Source: Pterois miles (lineage: Eukaryota; Chordata; Actinopteri; Perciformes; Scorpaenidae). Taken from it: a stretch of DNA of 64,000 bases. Location: positions 1 to 64,000 of the forward strand of contig CAMQGK010000047.1 of assembly GCA_947000775.1 (NCBI GenBank), given 5' to 3'. Below, one piece after another: positions 53,184-62,400 of the stretch. The notes under the pieces were generated by a model. The model saw nothing but the letters and a program-made list of their open reading frames with translations, was not told the origin of the DNA and searched no databases. The translations under genes and the position numbers were made by a program. How positions within the stretch are numbered: the stretch's first letter is position 1; each line of letters starts with the position of its first letter.

Positions 53184-54050
53184 AGCTTCCAGAGTGGAGA
53201 AATGCCTCTTCATGTTGCTTGCTGCTCTTCTCACCATCAAAACACCATCAGGACAGCATGTGTATGAATTATAAATACACTAATACTTTGTTTTTGTTTA
53301 CTCCATATAAACTCTCTGTAGTTCTGTGAGTTGGGGGGCATGTTTTGATTTTCTGCGACCTGTCGAACTCAGTAAACTCTGTGACTCAGGTCATGGTCTC
53401 ACACACACACTGATATGCTGATAAACGCCATATAACTCCATATATAAAAGCCTGAATCTAAGCTTTCCATGTACAGATGTACTGTGTAGTGGCTAAATGA
53501 TGCAACCTGGTCATCAACAGTAAAAATCACACATTTTACTTCTGTTCACCAGGGGGCGCCATCAACATTGCAGAATGCACAATTATATAGTGTCATGGCT
53601 GTGCAATCAAAAAATGTGGTTATAATGGCAGTCAATGGGGCAAAAACAGCCACCACCATCATGTGTGAGCAAAAATTAAAATCTGATGCTGCACAAAAAC
53701 TAATAATTCATCCAAGTCAATGTTGTTACTAATCTTTGACGTATCCAAGACTGTGATAAAGGTTAAAAATAATAAACAGTTTTCAGTGCATAAGGGTTAA
53801 ACTCTGAAACTATTAAGGGTTCAAATAATCTGGTTGTGATATGTTTCTAAGAGTTTTCAGTGCATAAGGGTTAAAAACAAACACAACTGACAGAAAAAAA
53901 GTTCATTTGTAGTTATAAACATATTTAGGATGTTTTTTTTTTTACTCACTTTTGGTCTTCAGAGCTAGTTATTAAATAAACTCCTCAATGCTGGCCCAGC
54001 GATTTATACATCACACAAAACATTTCATATTACACATGAAAAGAGCACAA
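53184..54050. other. AT-rich intergenic stretch with a 23-bp direct repeat
   Basis: No gene is visible. The sequence CAGTGCATAAGGGTTAAA, with five matching bases before it (AGTTTT...), occurs at about 53778-53800 and again at about 53853-53875. Further copies of AAGGGTT are scattered between, which may be relics of a small transposon or minisatellite. A short CA run lies near 53400. Confidence 0.5.
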
Positions 54051-54071
54051 TTAATTAGAGGTTTTAAGGGT

Positions 54072-54077
54072 TTTATT
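54072..54077 (-). terminator. Candidate polyadenylation signal AATAAA for the coiled-coil gene
   Basis: TTTATT on the plus strand gives AATAAA on the minus strand, about 240 bp downstream of the last candidate exon start at 54312, in a suitable position for the minus-strand gene at 54489-55515. Confidence 0.4.
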
Positions 54078-54312
54078 TATTTTTTTAAAGATAAAACTAA
54101 AAAACTAATTATATATATATATATATATATAAACAGTGTTTGAGCTAAAGTTTGTGGATTTTCTCATTCATGCAGGTCATATTCATTCTGGCATTCTGGA
54201 TTCAATTGCTGCCAGAAAGTATATGAGCGCGTGCATTTGCCCTGGGTGGGATTAGTGGGGTAATAGTGGGAATCAGGTCGTCTCAGTCTTCTCCAGCGGC
54301 GCCATTCTATCA
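54078..54312 (-). other. Candidate 3' exon of the coiled-coil gene
   Basis: On the minus strand CTTTCTCAAG is a usable acceptor before 54312. It pairs with the CTTCAG|GTAAGT donor at 54460, downstream of the stop codon. It would be mainly 3'-untranslated. If the upstream stop were bypassed by alternative splicing it could encode a basic tail (VIEWRRWRRLRRPDSH...). The stop codon would lie only 29 nt before this junction, short enough to avoid classical nonsense-mediated decay. Confidence 0.35.
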
Positions 54313-54339
54313 CTTGAGAAAGACAGTTGGTTAACAACA

Positions 54340-54795
54340 TAAAAAGAAGCACAAATCAACAGGTAAGTCATATTTCAAAACAGTTGAAACAGTAAAAATG
54401 TCAAGCAAGGTGCAGAACTAAAACACAGTAAAAACAAGTAGAATAATATGAGGACTTACCTGAAGGCAGTGAGACCTGGTCTGTGGTCTTAAGACCGTTT
54501 CCGAGCAGCCATGAGCCTCTTTGCCTCAGCTCTCTGCGCCACCCATTTGGCCTCGTTCAGCTCACACTTCTGCTGGAAGGCAGCATCCTCCGTCTGAAAT
54601 AATCAATACATAATATTGCCTTTATTTATACTGTATGGCACTTTTCAAAAGCAAATTTCAGAGTGTTTCACAAATAGAAAGCAGCACAAATGAACAGGTA
54701 TAGTAAAATATAAAAACAGAGCTGATACAGTAAAAATATCAAGCAAGGTGAAGAAGTGAAACAGTAAAAACTAGTAGAATAATAGCAATAATTAC
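54340..54795 (-). repeat. Partial exon-intron duplication within the coiled-coil gene
   Basis: Sequence just 3' of each of the two donors is duplicated. On the plus strand ACAGTAAAAATATCAAGCAA (54729 on) matches ACAGTAAAAATGTCAAGCAA (near 54390), followed in both by GTGAAG or GTGCAG, AGTAAAAAC-AGTAGAATAAT and ACCTGAAGGC. The period is about 335-340 bp. The exon ends are also alike (ESAFQAKLN against DAAFQQKCELN). Exon 2 therefore probably arose by tandem duplication. Confidence 0.7.
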
Positions 54796-55515
54796 CTGAA
54801 GGCGATTCAACTTAGCCTGAAATGCAGACTCTCTCAGAGCAATGGAGAGCTTCCTAGTGGCTATTTTCTGCTCCTCCAGGTGGATCTGGTGGGTCCTGGT
54901 CTGTTGCTGCAGAAGGTCCTTCATCTGGATCAGCTGTCCCTGAAGTTTTTTAGTTTGAGCCCTCTCGGTCTGGAGACACCTCTCCAAGTCCAGGTCCTTG
55001 TTGGTCTCAGTCACAGCGGGTATCTCTGAGGCAGCGCGGAGCTGGGCTATCTTTCCCTCCGTTTCCTTTTGAAGGGTCTGATAGTCCAGCTTCGCCCTCG
55101 CCAGCAAGTCGTCCTGGGTCCTGATCTTGTCAGTCTGTCTCTTCAGGTCCCTCTGAGCGTCGCTCAGCATGGCTCTGACCGTGTCCAGCTCCCATTTCAG
55201 GCTGTTGTCCTGAACTGGAGGCTGGTCCGGTTTAGTCAGAGCCTGCTGAAGCTGCGCTTTCAGGTCCTGAATCTCCCTCTGCAGCAGGGTCTTCTCTCGC
55301 TCCCACACGACATCTTTGTGGTCAATAAACCAATCAAAGTAATTGCCAAGCGAATCCTCATCGACATCGAGGAGGATCCTCCCGGGGGTGGTACCCCGGG
55401 TGATCTTCGCCTCACTGTCGTTCAGATTAACCTGGCATTGTCGTTCAAGGGAGGTCAGGAAGAAATCCCTAACCGCAAAGTCCTTGTCCTCAAAATCAAT
55501 GTACTCCGCCATCAT
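54489..55515 (-). CDS. Uncharacterised 274-residue coiled-coil protein, two coding exons
   Basis: Coding exon 1 runs 55515-54796 (240 codons from MMAEYIDFEDKDFAVRDFF), ending CTTCAG|GTAATT. Coding exon 2 runs 54593-54489 (34 codons plus TAA), starting after ATTTCAG in phase 0 with TEDAAFQQKCELNEAKW and ending RLMAARKRS. Residues 1 to about 75 form an acidic globular head. From about residue 78 to the end the chain is almost continuous heptad-like coiled coil, rich in Q, K, E, R and L. If intron 1 is retained, the frame runs into a hydrophobic stretch (VIIAIILLVFTVSLLHLA) that would make a tail-anchored-looking isoform. I take this as intron read-through but note it. The strong exon structure, long open frame and promoter-like upstream DNA support a real gene. 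The second ATG has an equally good context. I do not recognise the family. Confidence 0.75.
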
Positions 55516-55539
55516 CGCTAAGTCCTTCTACTCACCAAA

Positions 55540-55594
55540 TCCTGTCTCGCCAAATCCAAACTCACCAAATCCCGTCTCGCCAAGTCGCCGTCCA
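55540..55594. repeat. Short imperfect repeats in the 5' leader of the coiled-coil gene
   Basis: CACCAAATCC, CGCCAAATCC, CACCAAATCC and CGCCAAGTCG alternate with CTGTCTCG-like spacers: four imperfect copies of a motif about 10-16 bp long, just upstream of the start codon. Confidence 0.6.
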
Positions 55595-55679
55595 ACTGCT
55601 GACTGATCCGAATGAATGTGACTTCTGGGCGTCTATGTAGGTTGCCAGCGTTTTTCAAACTTTGTTTATGTTCAATTCT

Positions 55680-55800
55680 ACAGGTCTACAGAACTACAGT
55701 GTCCCTAAACTACATGTCCCACAATGCATTTCGTGCATGCATTTGTGACATGCGCACTGAAGCGTCGCAACATCAGCGGTTCCCAGCAGCGGTACGGTGC
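55680..55800 (-). promoter_or_regulatory. Promoter-like region with ZNF143 and NRF1-type motifs
   Basis: ACTACATGTCCCACAATGC at 55709-55727 closely matches the ZNF143/THAP11 (SBS) element ACTACAnnTCCCAnnATGC. A weaker copy (ACTACAGTGTCCCT) precedes it at 55693. CATGCGCACTG at about 55750 resembles an NRF1 half site. Such motifs are typical of TATA-less vertebrate promoters. The start codon of the minus-strand coiled-coil gene lies about 190 bp away, so this is its likely promoter; it could also drive divergent transcription to the right. Confidence 0.6.
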
Positions 55801-55971
55801 TGCTACCTGAGCGGACTGATATGTTTTGCATCTTTGGAGGCTTTAGGATCTCCAGCAAATTTAAAATAAAGCTCTGTGAGTTTGAACAACGTTAGGCTTC
55901 ACTGTCTGGCTTTGTAATGAATGATGAGTGAGGTTTAAGGGGTTAAACAGTAGCTGTTATCGTGTTTCAAC

Positions 55972-56322
<351 letters not shown>

Positions 56323-56516
56323 TCTCGGATGTTCGGGCGAATTGGGAATTTAAAAAGGTTCCGTTTGGTTCCTAAGAAGTATTTCTTTTAAATAGGTTTG
56401 TTGTTTTGTTGTGTTATTTGTGGTTTTAATGAAAGTTTGGGTTAATTATAATCAATAAATAATAGTAATCGTTGTTATCCGCAAAATGCTGGGGCATAAA
56501 CCACTAAATATAATAT
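56323..56516. other. Unique spacer between two GATA microsatellites
   Basis: About 190 bp of AT-rich sequence with no gene signal. It separates two GATA tracts of the same orientation. Confidence 0.6.

Positions 56517-56585
<69 letters not shown>
56517..56585. repeat. GATA microsatellite, ~70 bp
   Basis: Pure GATA tract. It gives a Tyr-Leu-Ser-Ile reading frame on the minus strand that is not a gene. Confidence 0.97.
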
Positions 56586-56985
56586 CTGGTGGTGCAGAAT
56601 GCACGTGTCTAGTTCTCTTTCCCCCGAAAAGGTCGTTTGGCAATCACAGGCCGGCCTCCGTCAGCTTGTTGTCTGTTGGGGGTCTGTGGTCCCCGGCAGA
56701 AGTAGGGCGTGGTAGGCTGGTGAGCCCGTGTGGGGGCTGGCTCCGGGTGAGGCGGCTCATCCCCTTCTTGTAGTGTGTTGGTCGTCGCCGGCGATGCGCA
56801 GTTTTTCTCCCCTGTGTCCTCCCCGGTTGGGGGTGTGGGTGTCCTCTTCTTCCTGAGCGATCCCATCTCCTTTGTCTGGCATTGGCGGTGTCCGCAGCCC
56901 TCCCAAATCCCCACCAGGCCCTGTCTCCTCCTCCGCCCCCTTCTCCCGCCGGGAAACTGTAATGAGTGGGGTTTTGAACCGAGGT
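56586..56985. other. GC-rich stretch next to a LINE fragment, no gene recognised
   Basis: Overlapping frames are open on both strands simply because the DNA is GC-rich and stop-poor. The minus-strand product is Pro/Thr/Glu-rich and low in complexity. It may be a leader or other part of a retroelement abutting the LINE at 56990, but I see no diagnostic motif. Confidence 0.4.
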
Positions 56986-56989
56986 GTCA

Positions 56990-57676
56990 CGGTGAACAGA
57001 AAAGGAGACAGCACCGACCGAGCTCCTGCTGCCCGTCGGCAGGCCGCGCCCGCCGGCAAACTGCGGCCGTCGGGTGCTGGCAGGAGATGGTGGGGCTCCA
57101 CATTCATCGCCCGCAGCTTCTCCCTAGAAGAAAGGCTGGATGGTGTTGAATGCACTAGAGAAATCAAAAAATGTGACTTTCACAGTGCACCCAACACCAT
57201 CCAGATGTGAGAGAGCCCTCTGCAGGAGATAAATGATGGCATCCTCCACATCTAGATGAGGCTGGTTGGCAAATTGCAGAGGGTCTAGCGATGGTCTCAC
57301 CTGTGGGCACCGATGGACCAGGCAGGAGCCTCTTTAGCACCTTCATCACATGAGAGGTGAGGGCCACTGGTCGATAGTCATTTAGGTCCGATGGAGAGGA
57401 CTTCTTGGGCACCGGGACCAGGCAGGGGGGCTTCCACAGCATTGTTGGAAGTGAGGGGGGTGGGGGGCAGCAGGAGGTGGTGAACTAAACCTGTTGAAGA
57501 AACAGTTCAGCTCGTTGGCCCTCTCCACGCTGTAGGCTGGTTCTCTGTCCTTCACCTCGAAGCCGGTGATCTCCTTCATACCAGCCCACACCTCCTTGGT
57601 GTTGTTTTGTTGGAGCTTATCCTCCAACTTCCTCCTGTAGGAGTCTCTGTACTCCCTCAGCTTCACCTTCAGATCA
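56990..57676 (-). mobile_element. Non-LTR retrotransposon (CR1/L2/Rex-like) fragment, reverse-transcriptase region
   Basis: The minus-strand translation shows, in order: the linker before RT (SYRRKLEDKLQQNNTKEVW, then ELNCFFNRF), RT motif PPCLVPVPKKSSPSDLNDYR followed by PVALTSHVMKVLKRLL, the region corresponding to DAIIYLL and FFDFSSAFNTIQP (now in shifted frames), REKLRAMNVEP, and finally VLSPFLFT just before the expected YxDD box. Several frameshifts and a degenerate segment interrupt it. No endonuclease domain and no C-terminus are joined to it. It is a dead internal fragment. Confidence 0.88.
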
Positions 57677-57766
57677 CTGATGCTAGTGATGTTTATTAGA
57701 TGCTAGTAAGAGTTTATTAGATGATACAAGAAGAGTCTAAACTTGTTTCACTTTCCTTTTTTTAAG

Positions 57767-58025
57767 GTCTTTGGACTGATGTCAGCCACACAGTCCTATC
57801 GCGGCTTCCTGGGCAGTGACAGAGACACTTCTAGGGGTCTGATGATGACGGGTGTCAGGATGGCGACCTGCAACCAGATCCTGGACCCGTCGCGCCGTCC
57901 TCAGGAAAATCTACCTCATCACCAAAAGACAGGCCAGCTTCAAGGGGAGCATGTTCCGCTCTGTTCGCTGCGATGTCAACTCCTCTCACAACTCTGAGAA
58001 AACCAGTGTTAGTAATAAGATTTAA
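57767..58025 (+). pseudogene. Last exon of a prostanoid receptor (EP1-like), TM7 deleted in part
   Basis: A pyrimidine-rich tract and TTTAAG precede GTCTTTGGACTGATG. The translation VFGLMSATQSYRGFLGSDRD, then GVRMATCNQILDP, is the end of TM6, the third extracellular loop and TM7 of prostanoid GPCRs, whose family-wide intron lies at the end of TM6. After NQILDP the usual WVYILLR is missing: 17-20 bp are deleted. The tail RAVLRKIYLITKRQASFKG resumes in another frame and ends VSNKI and TAA at 58023-58025. EP1 is favoured by the RMAxxNQILDP and RAVLRK context; FP and TP receptors are alternatives. Known role: prostaglandin E2 sensing through G proteins at the plasma membrane. The upstream exons are not in the window before 57767. 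It could also be a sequencing deletion in a live gene. Confidence 0.8.
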
Positions 58026-58375
58026 ACGGACTCATAGAGGAAGAAAGGGGATCCTCTAACGCCTTTTTTAGGGACGCTCTGTTTCTTGCCAGCAGGATCA
58101 CCACTGAGCCCAGCAGTCCTTCATGGATCTAAACTCAGTGTTAAAAGGTCCAAAAGAGTTGACTCTCTTGGCTCATGGGAGCGACCCTAGTTTATGTGAC
58201 GCCTGAAGTGCATGTGTTGGGATCCAAAGTGGTTATGGACCATGTTCCAGATATGAAATATCACCGACCTAATCCACCTCTTGGGTTGTTGTATGAGCCA
58301 GTGTTACACTACAAATGGATTTGTAAACTGCTATAATGTTTGCATGGCAGTCTGTCCTCTACGAGAGAAGATGTA

Positions 58376-58381
58376 AATAAA
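58376..58381 (+). terminator. AATAAA polyadenylation signal after the prostanoid receptor exon
   Basis: AATAAA about 350 bp downstream of the stop codon, on the same strand, consistent with the old 3' untranslated region of the receptor gene. Confidence 0.5.
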
Positions 58382-58639
58382 AAACGGATGTGATCAGTTG
58401 GAGTACGATGTGCTAACTTTTTCATTATGGGCAATCTCTTCAGTTTTGATTTTACAACAAGAGATAATTCTCACACATTCGGCAATGGGACCATAGTTAT
58501 TTGGTGAAAGAGAAACAGTGACAATCAGTGTCGTCTGTGTCCACATGGTAATTAGGGTTGATGTTTTGCAAAATGTGGCTTACTGACAGCCAGCCATGGT
58601 GAATTTGGTGCCCCTGGCAAGATTTTATCAGCAGCATCA

Positions 58640-59275
58640 ACAACAGAGCAGATAAATACAGTATAGTAAAAAGTAAAAGAGAAAAGGTGCAATGAAGGAA
58701 AGAAGGTGCAATGAAGAAAATTGAGAATAAAATAACTAAGTAACAGTAATAAGTAAAGTGCAGCAGGTGGGTGGGTATTGTATATGCATAGCATATATAT
58801 ATGTAATTATATAATCATATGTAATTATAGACATTAGGAATAAATACGGAGCAGATGATCAGAGTCACATGGGGGTCAGACCTTGGTTATGGAGCCTGAT
58901 GGCCACCAACAGAAAGGACTGACCCAGACGGTTTGTAGTGTGCCGAGGGGGGATCAGTCTCTGGCTGAATGTACTCCTCATCTGGACCAGTTGGTCATAG
59001 AGGGGGTGGGAGGGGTTCTTCAGAATAGACTCCAGCTTCCTCCTGGTCCTCCCCTCTGCCACCACCTCCAGACTGTCCAGCTCACATCCAACCACAGACC
59101 CAGCCCTCCTCACCAGTTTGTTAAGTTTGGTGGCATCCCTGGTGCTGATGCCACCCCCCCAACATACCACGGCAAAGAACAGAAAGCCGGCTACTACAGA
59201 CTGGTAAAACATCTGAAGTAGCCTGTTGCACACGCTGAAGGTCCTCAGCCCTCTCAGGGAGAATAGTTTGCTCTT
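58640..59275 (-). mobile_element. Non-LTR retrotransposon 3' fragment (C-terminal region plus 3' UTR)
   Basis: The minus-strand frame (59233-58865) reads LLQMFYQSVVAGFLFFAVVC, then WGGGISTRDATKLNKLVRRA and GSVVGCELDSLEVVAEGRTR, ending NRLGQSFLLVAIRLHN. This is the conserved C-terminus of fish CR1/L2/Rex1-like LINE ORF2 proteins. The T-rich stretch towards 58640 fits its 3' UTR. Because it lies on the 5' side (minus-strand sense) of the RT fragment at 56990-57676, it is a separate, 5'-truncated insertion. Confidence 0.88.
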
Positions 59276-59800
59276 TTTTTTGCTATGTCGCCTATGTCGC
59301 CTATGTCAGGGGGTTGGCTCTGCTTAATGGAAGCATGACTGAACAGAAAGGGGGAAAGTATTGACCTTTGTGGATCTCCACAGGTCATGATAACCTGCTT
59401 GGATGTAAGATTACCATAACATACCATAACCATAACATAACATAATATGAAAACTCACAATGTGTTTGGTGATCACCAAAGAATTTGCCCCAGGATGACC
59501 TGCATTTTTTGCTCCAGCACCTGCAGTTGCACTTAATTTTGAATCAACATACAAACATGACTGATACATTTCACTAGATAATCTATTTTTATTCCATTAA
59601 TTGTCATTTATGCAGATTTGTGTTAGTATTTTGCAGCTCCCTCAAAACAAAACAAAGGATGAGACATGCCATATTATGCCTTTATGTTCTGAATCAGTAT
59701 AAGAATCTCTTTCAACTCAAGCTGTGTAAATAAACTGCATGTGATTTTAATGTATAAAATAAGAATAGCCTATATAATACAATGGTTACACCAGTGTTAT
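59276..59800. other. AT-rich intergenic stretch
   Basis: No gene is visible. It holds three copies of CTATGTCGC/CTATGTCA at about 59283-59308 and a short ACCATAAC repeat near 59413-59445. Confidence 0.5.
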
Positions 59801-59820
59801 GATCCTGTTTCAATCGATAT

Positions 59821-59981
59821 GCCACGCCCCTGGTTCTGTACGCCTTAGTCCAATTGGCTACAATTGTAGTCACCTGTATTATCTGTCCAATGAGCACAGC
59901 CGATTTCCAGCTCATGGGCGTTTCCTGAGCCGAAACCGGAAGTTAGTTTGCTGCAGCGGCCGTAGCAGTGTCGACACCGCG
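59821..59981 (+). promoter_or_regulatory. TATA-less promoter and non-coding first exon with splice donor
   Basis: A CACGCCCC box at 59823, CCAAT at 59850 (with ATTGG overlapping) and 59887, and an ETS/GABPA site CCGGAAGT at 59936-59943 are followed by GC-rich CTGCAGCGGCCGTAGCAGTG and a strong donor ACCGCG|GTGAGTAAG (intron from 59982). The only ATG, at 59914, meets a stop after four codons, so the exon is probably untranslated. Array 2 begins about 1.3 kb downstream on the same strand, with acceptors for exon B and A. The promoter may therefore drive the array-containing gene. Confidence 0.6.
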
Positions 59982-61252
59982 GTGAGTAAGATAAAAAAAA
60001 AAAACACATATTTTCTGCCCTTTATATTACTGGGATTAGATTTAAAGTTGCCACTGAACGCTGAGATAGCTAGCAACGCTTGTTATCGTATTTTATAGTG
60101 TTAAAGTTGATATTTGTTTGAGAATTGGATCCATTTGGCTTTGTCCGGCTAATCTGCTAAGTGCTAACTAGGACAGACCAATATCAACACACAGTTCCCC
60201 CTTAAGTGTTTGCACTTCTGTTTAGTTAACAGACTGACATGTTGATATGTAGCTGGTGTTTTTGTGTGTCAATGAGGATGTCGGCACGGCCCGGTGGGTG
60301 ATGCGTGTTTGAGGGGGTTGTTAGCCTGTTAGCTAGCTGCCGTCGCCAGTCAGGCTGAATGAAAATGGCGTCTGTGTTAAATTCCCCTGATGGAGCTACG
60401 GGGTCTGGGTCCAAATACTGCTGGGCCACTTCTTCATAACTCCCTCTTCCACCTAAAATAATGGTTGTTCGTCAATGTAGGTTTAACAGGTGTGCTTGTA
60501 GGTGTTGTCGCCACGCGGCTGTGACTTGTTGACTGATATGCACGTTGTAGGTTAACCTTATTTGCCATTATTGCAATTGGAAACTAAATCATCCGTTAAA
60601 TTGTGTAAATTATCCTTAAACGTTTGAGCCAGAGCTTGTCAGCATTGTGTGTCACCATAAATGAATGAGATGTCCTGTCTGCCCACTTGACCCCACTATT
60701 TCACCTTGATCGCATCAATTTATTGTTGTTACACAGCAGCTGTCACAACAGCAGTCAGTCATCCGTGAAGGAGCTTGTGTTGACCTCTATTCAGAGATCA
60801 ATCAGTTCTAGTAACAGTGCCCTTATTTACTTGTTTACCTGTGTGTAAATTTCAAAAAGCATCACAAGATCACATGCTTAAGATAAGATAAGATATTCCT
60901 TTATTAGTCCCACAGTGGGGAAATTTACAGCCACTACAAATATGAACATCCATGCCTTGCACTCAAAGTAGCCCGTGTGCTTAAAGTCAGATTTATTACA
61001 ACGAGCTGCATTTCTGCCTGGGAAAGCATATAAACCCAGAGGCCTGTGTAGCTGTGCCAACGTACAATCCTCCTCTGTTGCTACAGCTGGTAACAACTTT
61101 GTTTCAGTGATAGATAAGAGTGTGTGGTGCGTTTTACCCTGGTTAGTCAGTGCTATTGGCCTCTGTTAGGTACATAAATGCCTGTAAATCAATTATGTGT
61201 TCTGTCCATCCCATCCCGAGTTTAGTTGGCTTTAGATTTTTCCACAGTGAGT
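59982..61252 (+). other. Probable first intron upstream of array 2
   Basis: CpG-richer at the start, AT-rich later. No coding segment is recognised. Apart from the LINE tail at 60880-60945 it is non-repeat as far as I can see. The last bases before the array (TTTTTCCACAGTGAGT) contain a CAG that could act as an acceptor. Confidence 0.4.
60880..60945 (-). mobile_element. 3' tail of a fish LINE
   Basis: AAGATAAGATAAGATATTCC followed by TTTATTAGTCCCACAGTGGG and GAAATTT is, on the minus strand, the common 3' end of fish non-LTR elements with an ATCTT repeat tail. Only the tail is present. Confidence 0.7.
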
Positions 61253-61425
61253 TGAAGCCTACACATGTTTTCCAGACTCATATAACCTGTGACACCACTG
61301 ATCAATGCAGATTTATGTAGACATGAATTAGTCTTCGTAGTTGATTATTTTAATTGAAGTCTGGGAGTCACTGACAGCAGACTAAGAGAAGGATCCACAT
61401 TCCTGAATTGTTTCTGATGTCACAG

Positions 61426-61498
61426 GACAGGACTCTTCCCGGAGAGTGGACGACAACCGAACCACACCAAGCCAGCAGCATCACACAAGCAGTCTGAT
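61426..61498 (+). CDS. Exon B of the first unit of array 2
   Basis: Acceptor TTTCTGATGTCACAG ends at 61425, donor GAT|GTGAGG follows 61498. It is 73 bp with the same open frame as other copies. It would be the first repeat exon met by a transcript from the promoter at 59.8-60.0 kb. Confidence 0.4.
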
Positions 61499-61731
61499 GT
61501 GAGGAAGCTCCAGCACCACAGCAGTCCACTCAACACACTGAACCACCTTCAGCTCCACACTTTACACACTGGACTGATCTCATGTTTAGTTCAGTCAAAA
61601 AAACAACAACTCAGCCATGTAACATGATCCTGTGTTCAGTCTCATACTGATGTTGGTTAACATGAATCTTCTTCAGTAGTAAATCAGTTGAAGGTTATAT
61701 AAAACACCATTATTTATTTGTATTTTTACAG

Positions 61732-61869
61732 AGACTCAGACTGAGTGCTGCTGTAGTTCAGCGGCTCCTTTACAACAATGAAGAAATGCTGATTCCCAAC
61801 CAGGTCAGATGGATGACGGACCACAAGACGGACAGTACGGAGGGAAACGCCTGTGTTTTTATGGACGAA
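61732..61869 (+). CDS. Exon A of the first unit of array 2
   Basis: 138 bp, phase 0-0, intact TTTTTACAG acceptor and GAA|GTAAGTAAG donor, no 8-bp duplication. It differs from array-1 copies by A for V near the start, N for D in IPNQVRWM, S and E in TDSTEGN, and E at the last codon. The reading frame is intact. Family unrecognised. Confidence 0.45.
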
Positions 61870-62330
61870 GTAAGTAAGCTGCTCTCTAAAGGAACATTTT
61901 GTCATTTTGGGAAATATGAATATTGATTTTCTAGCCAACAGTTAGACAAGAAGGTTGTTACCACTGTAAATATGTAGCTGCAGCCAGCTTCAGTAGTGTC
62001 AAAGATGAAGCCCACACATGTTTTCCAGACTCATGTAAACTGTGACACCACTGATCAATGCAGATTTATTTATACATGAATTAGTCTTCAAAGTTGATTA
62101 TTATAGCTGAAGTCTGGGAGACACTGACAGCAGACTAAGAGAAGGATCCAGATTCCTGACTTGTTTCTGATCTCACACGACAGGACTCTTCCCGGAGAGT
62201 GGACGTGAACCGAACCACACCAAGCCAGCAGCATCACACAACCAGTCTGATGTGAGGAAGCTCCAGCACCACAGCAGTCCACTCAACACACTGAACCGCC
62301 TTCAGCACCATACTTTACACACTGGACTGA

Positions 62331-62400
62331 GCTCCAGCACCACAGCAGTCCACTCAACACACTGAACCACCTTCAGCTCCACACTTTACACACTGCACTG
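62331..62400 (+). repeat. 71-bp internal duplication in array 2
   Basis: GCTCCAGCACCACAGCAG to CACTGCACTGA is repeated directly after its first copy, as in seven units of array 1. The long-unit variant therefore predates the split of the two arrays or has been exchanged between them. Confidence 0.85.

Noticed and set aside
55069..55521. 150-codon plus-strand frame opposite the coiled-coil gene
   Set aside because: It is the antisense shadow of a high-quality coding exon. The minus-strand frame has heptad-like composition, a splice donor in phase and a promoter; this one has none.
56452..56643. Minus-strand frame with Tyr-Leu-Ser-Ile repeats
   Set aside because: It is a translation of the GATA microsatellite.
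56757..57210. Several overlapping frames on both strands in GC-rich DNA
   Set aside because: They overlap the degraded LINE RT fragment and stop-poor GC-rich sequence. Only the short LINE motifs are supported.
60226..61169. Small frames in the interval before array 2
   Set aside because: No splice context, no family resemblance, and lengths expected by chance.
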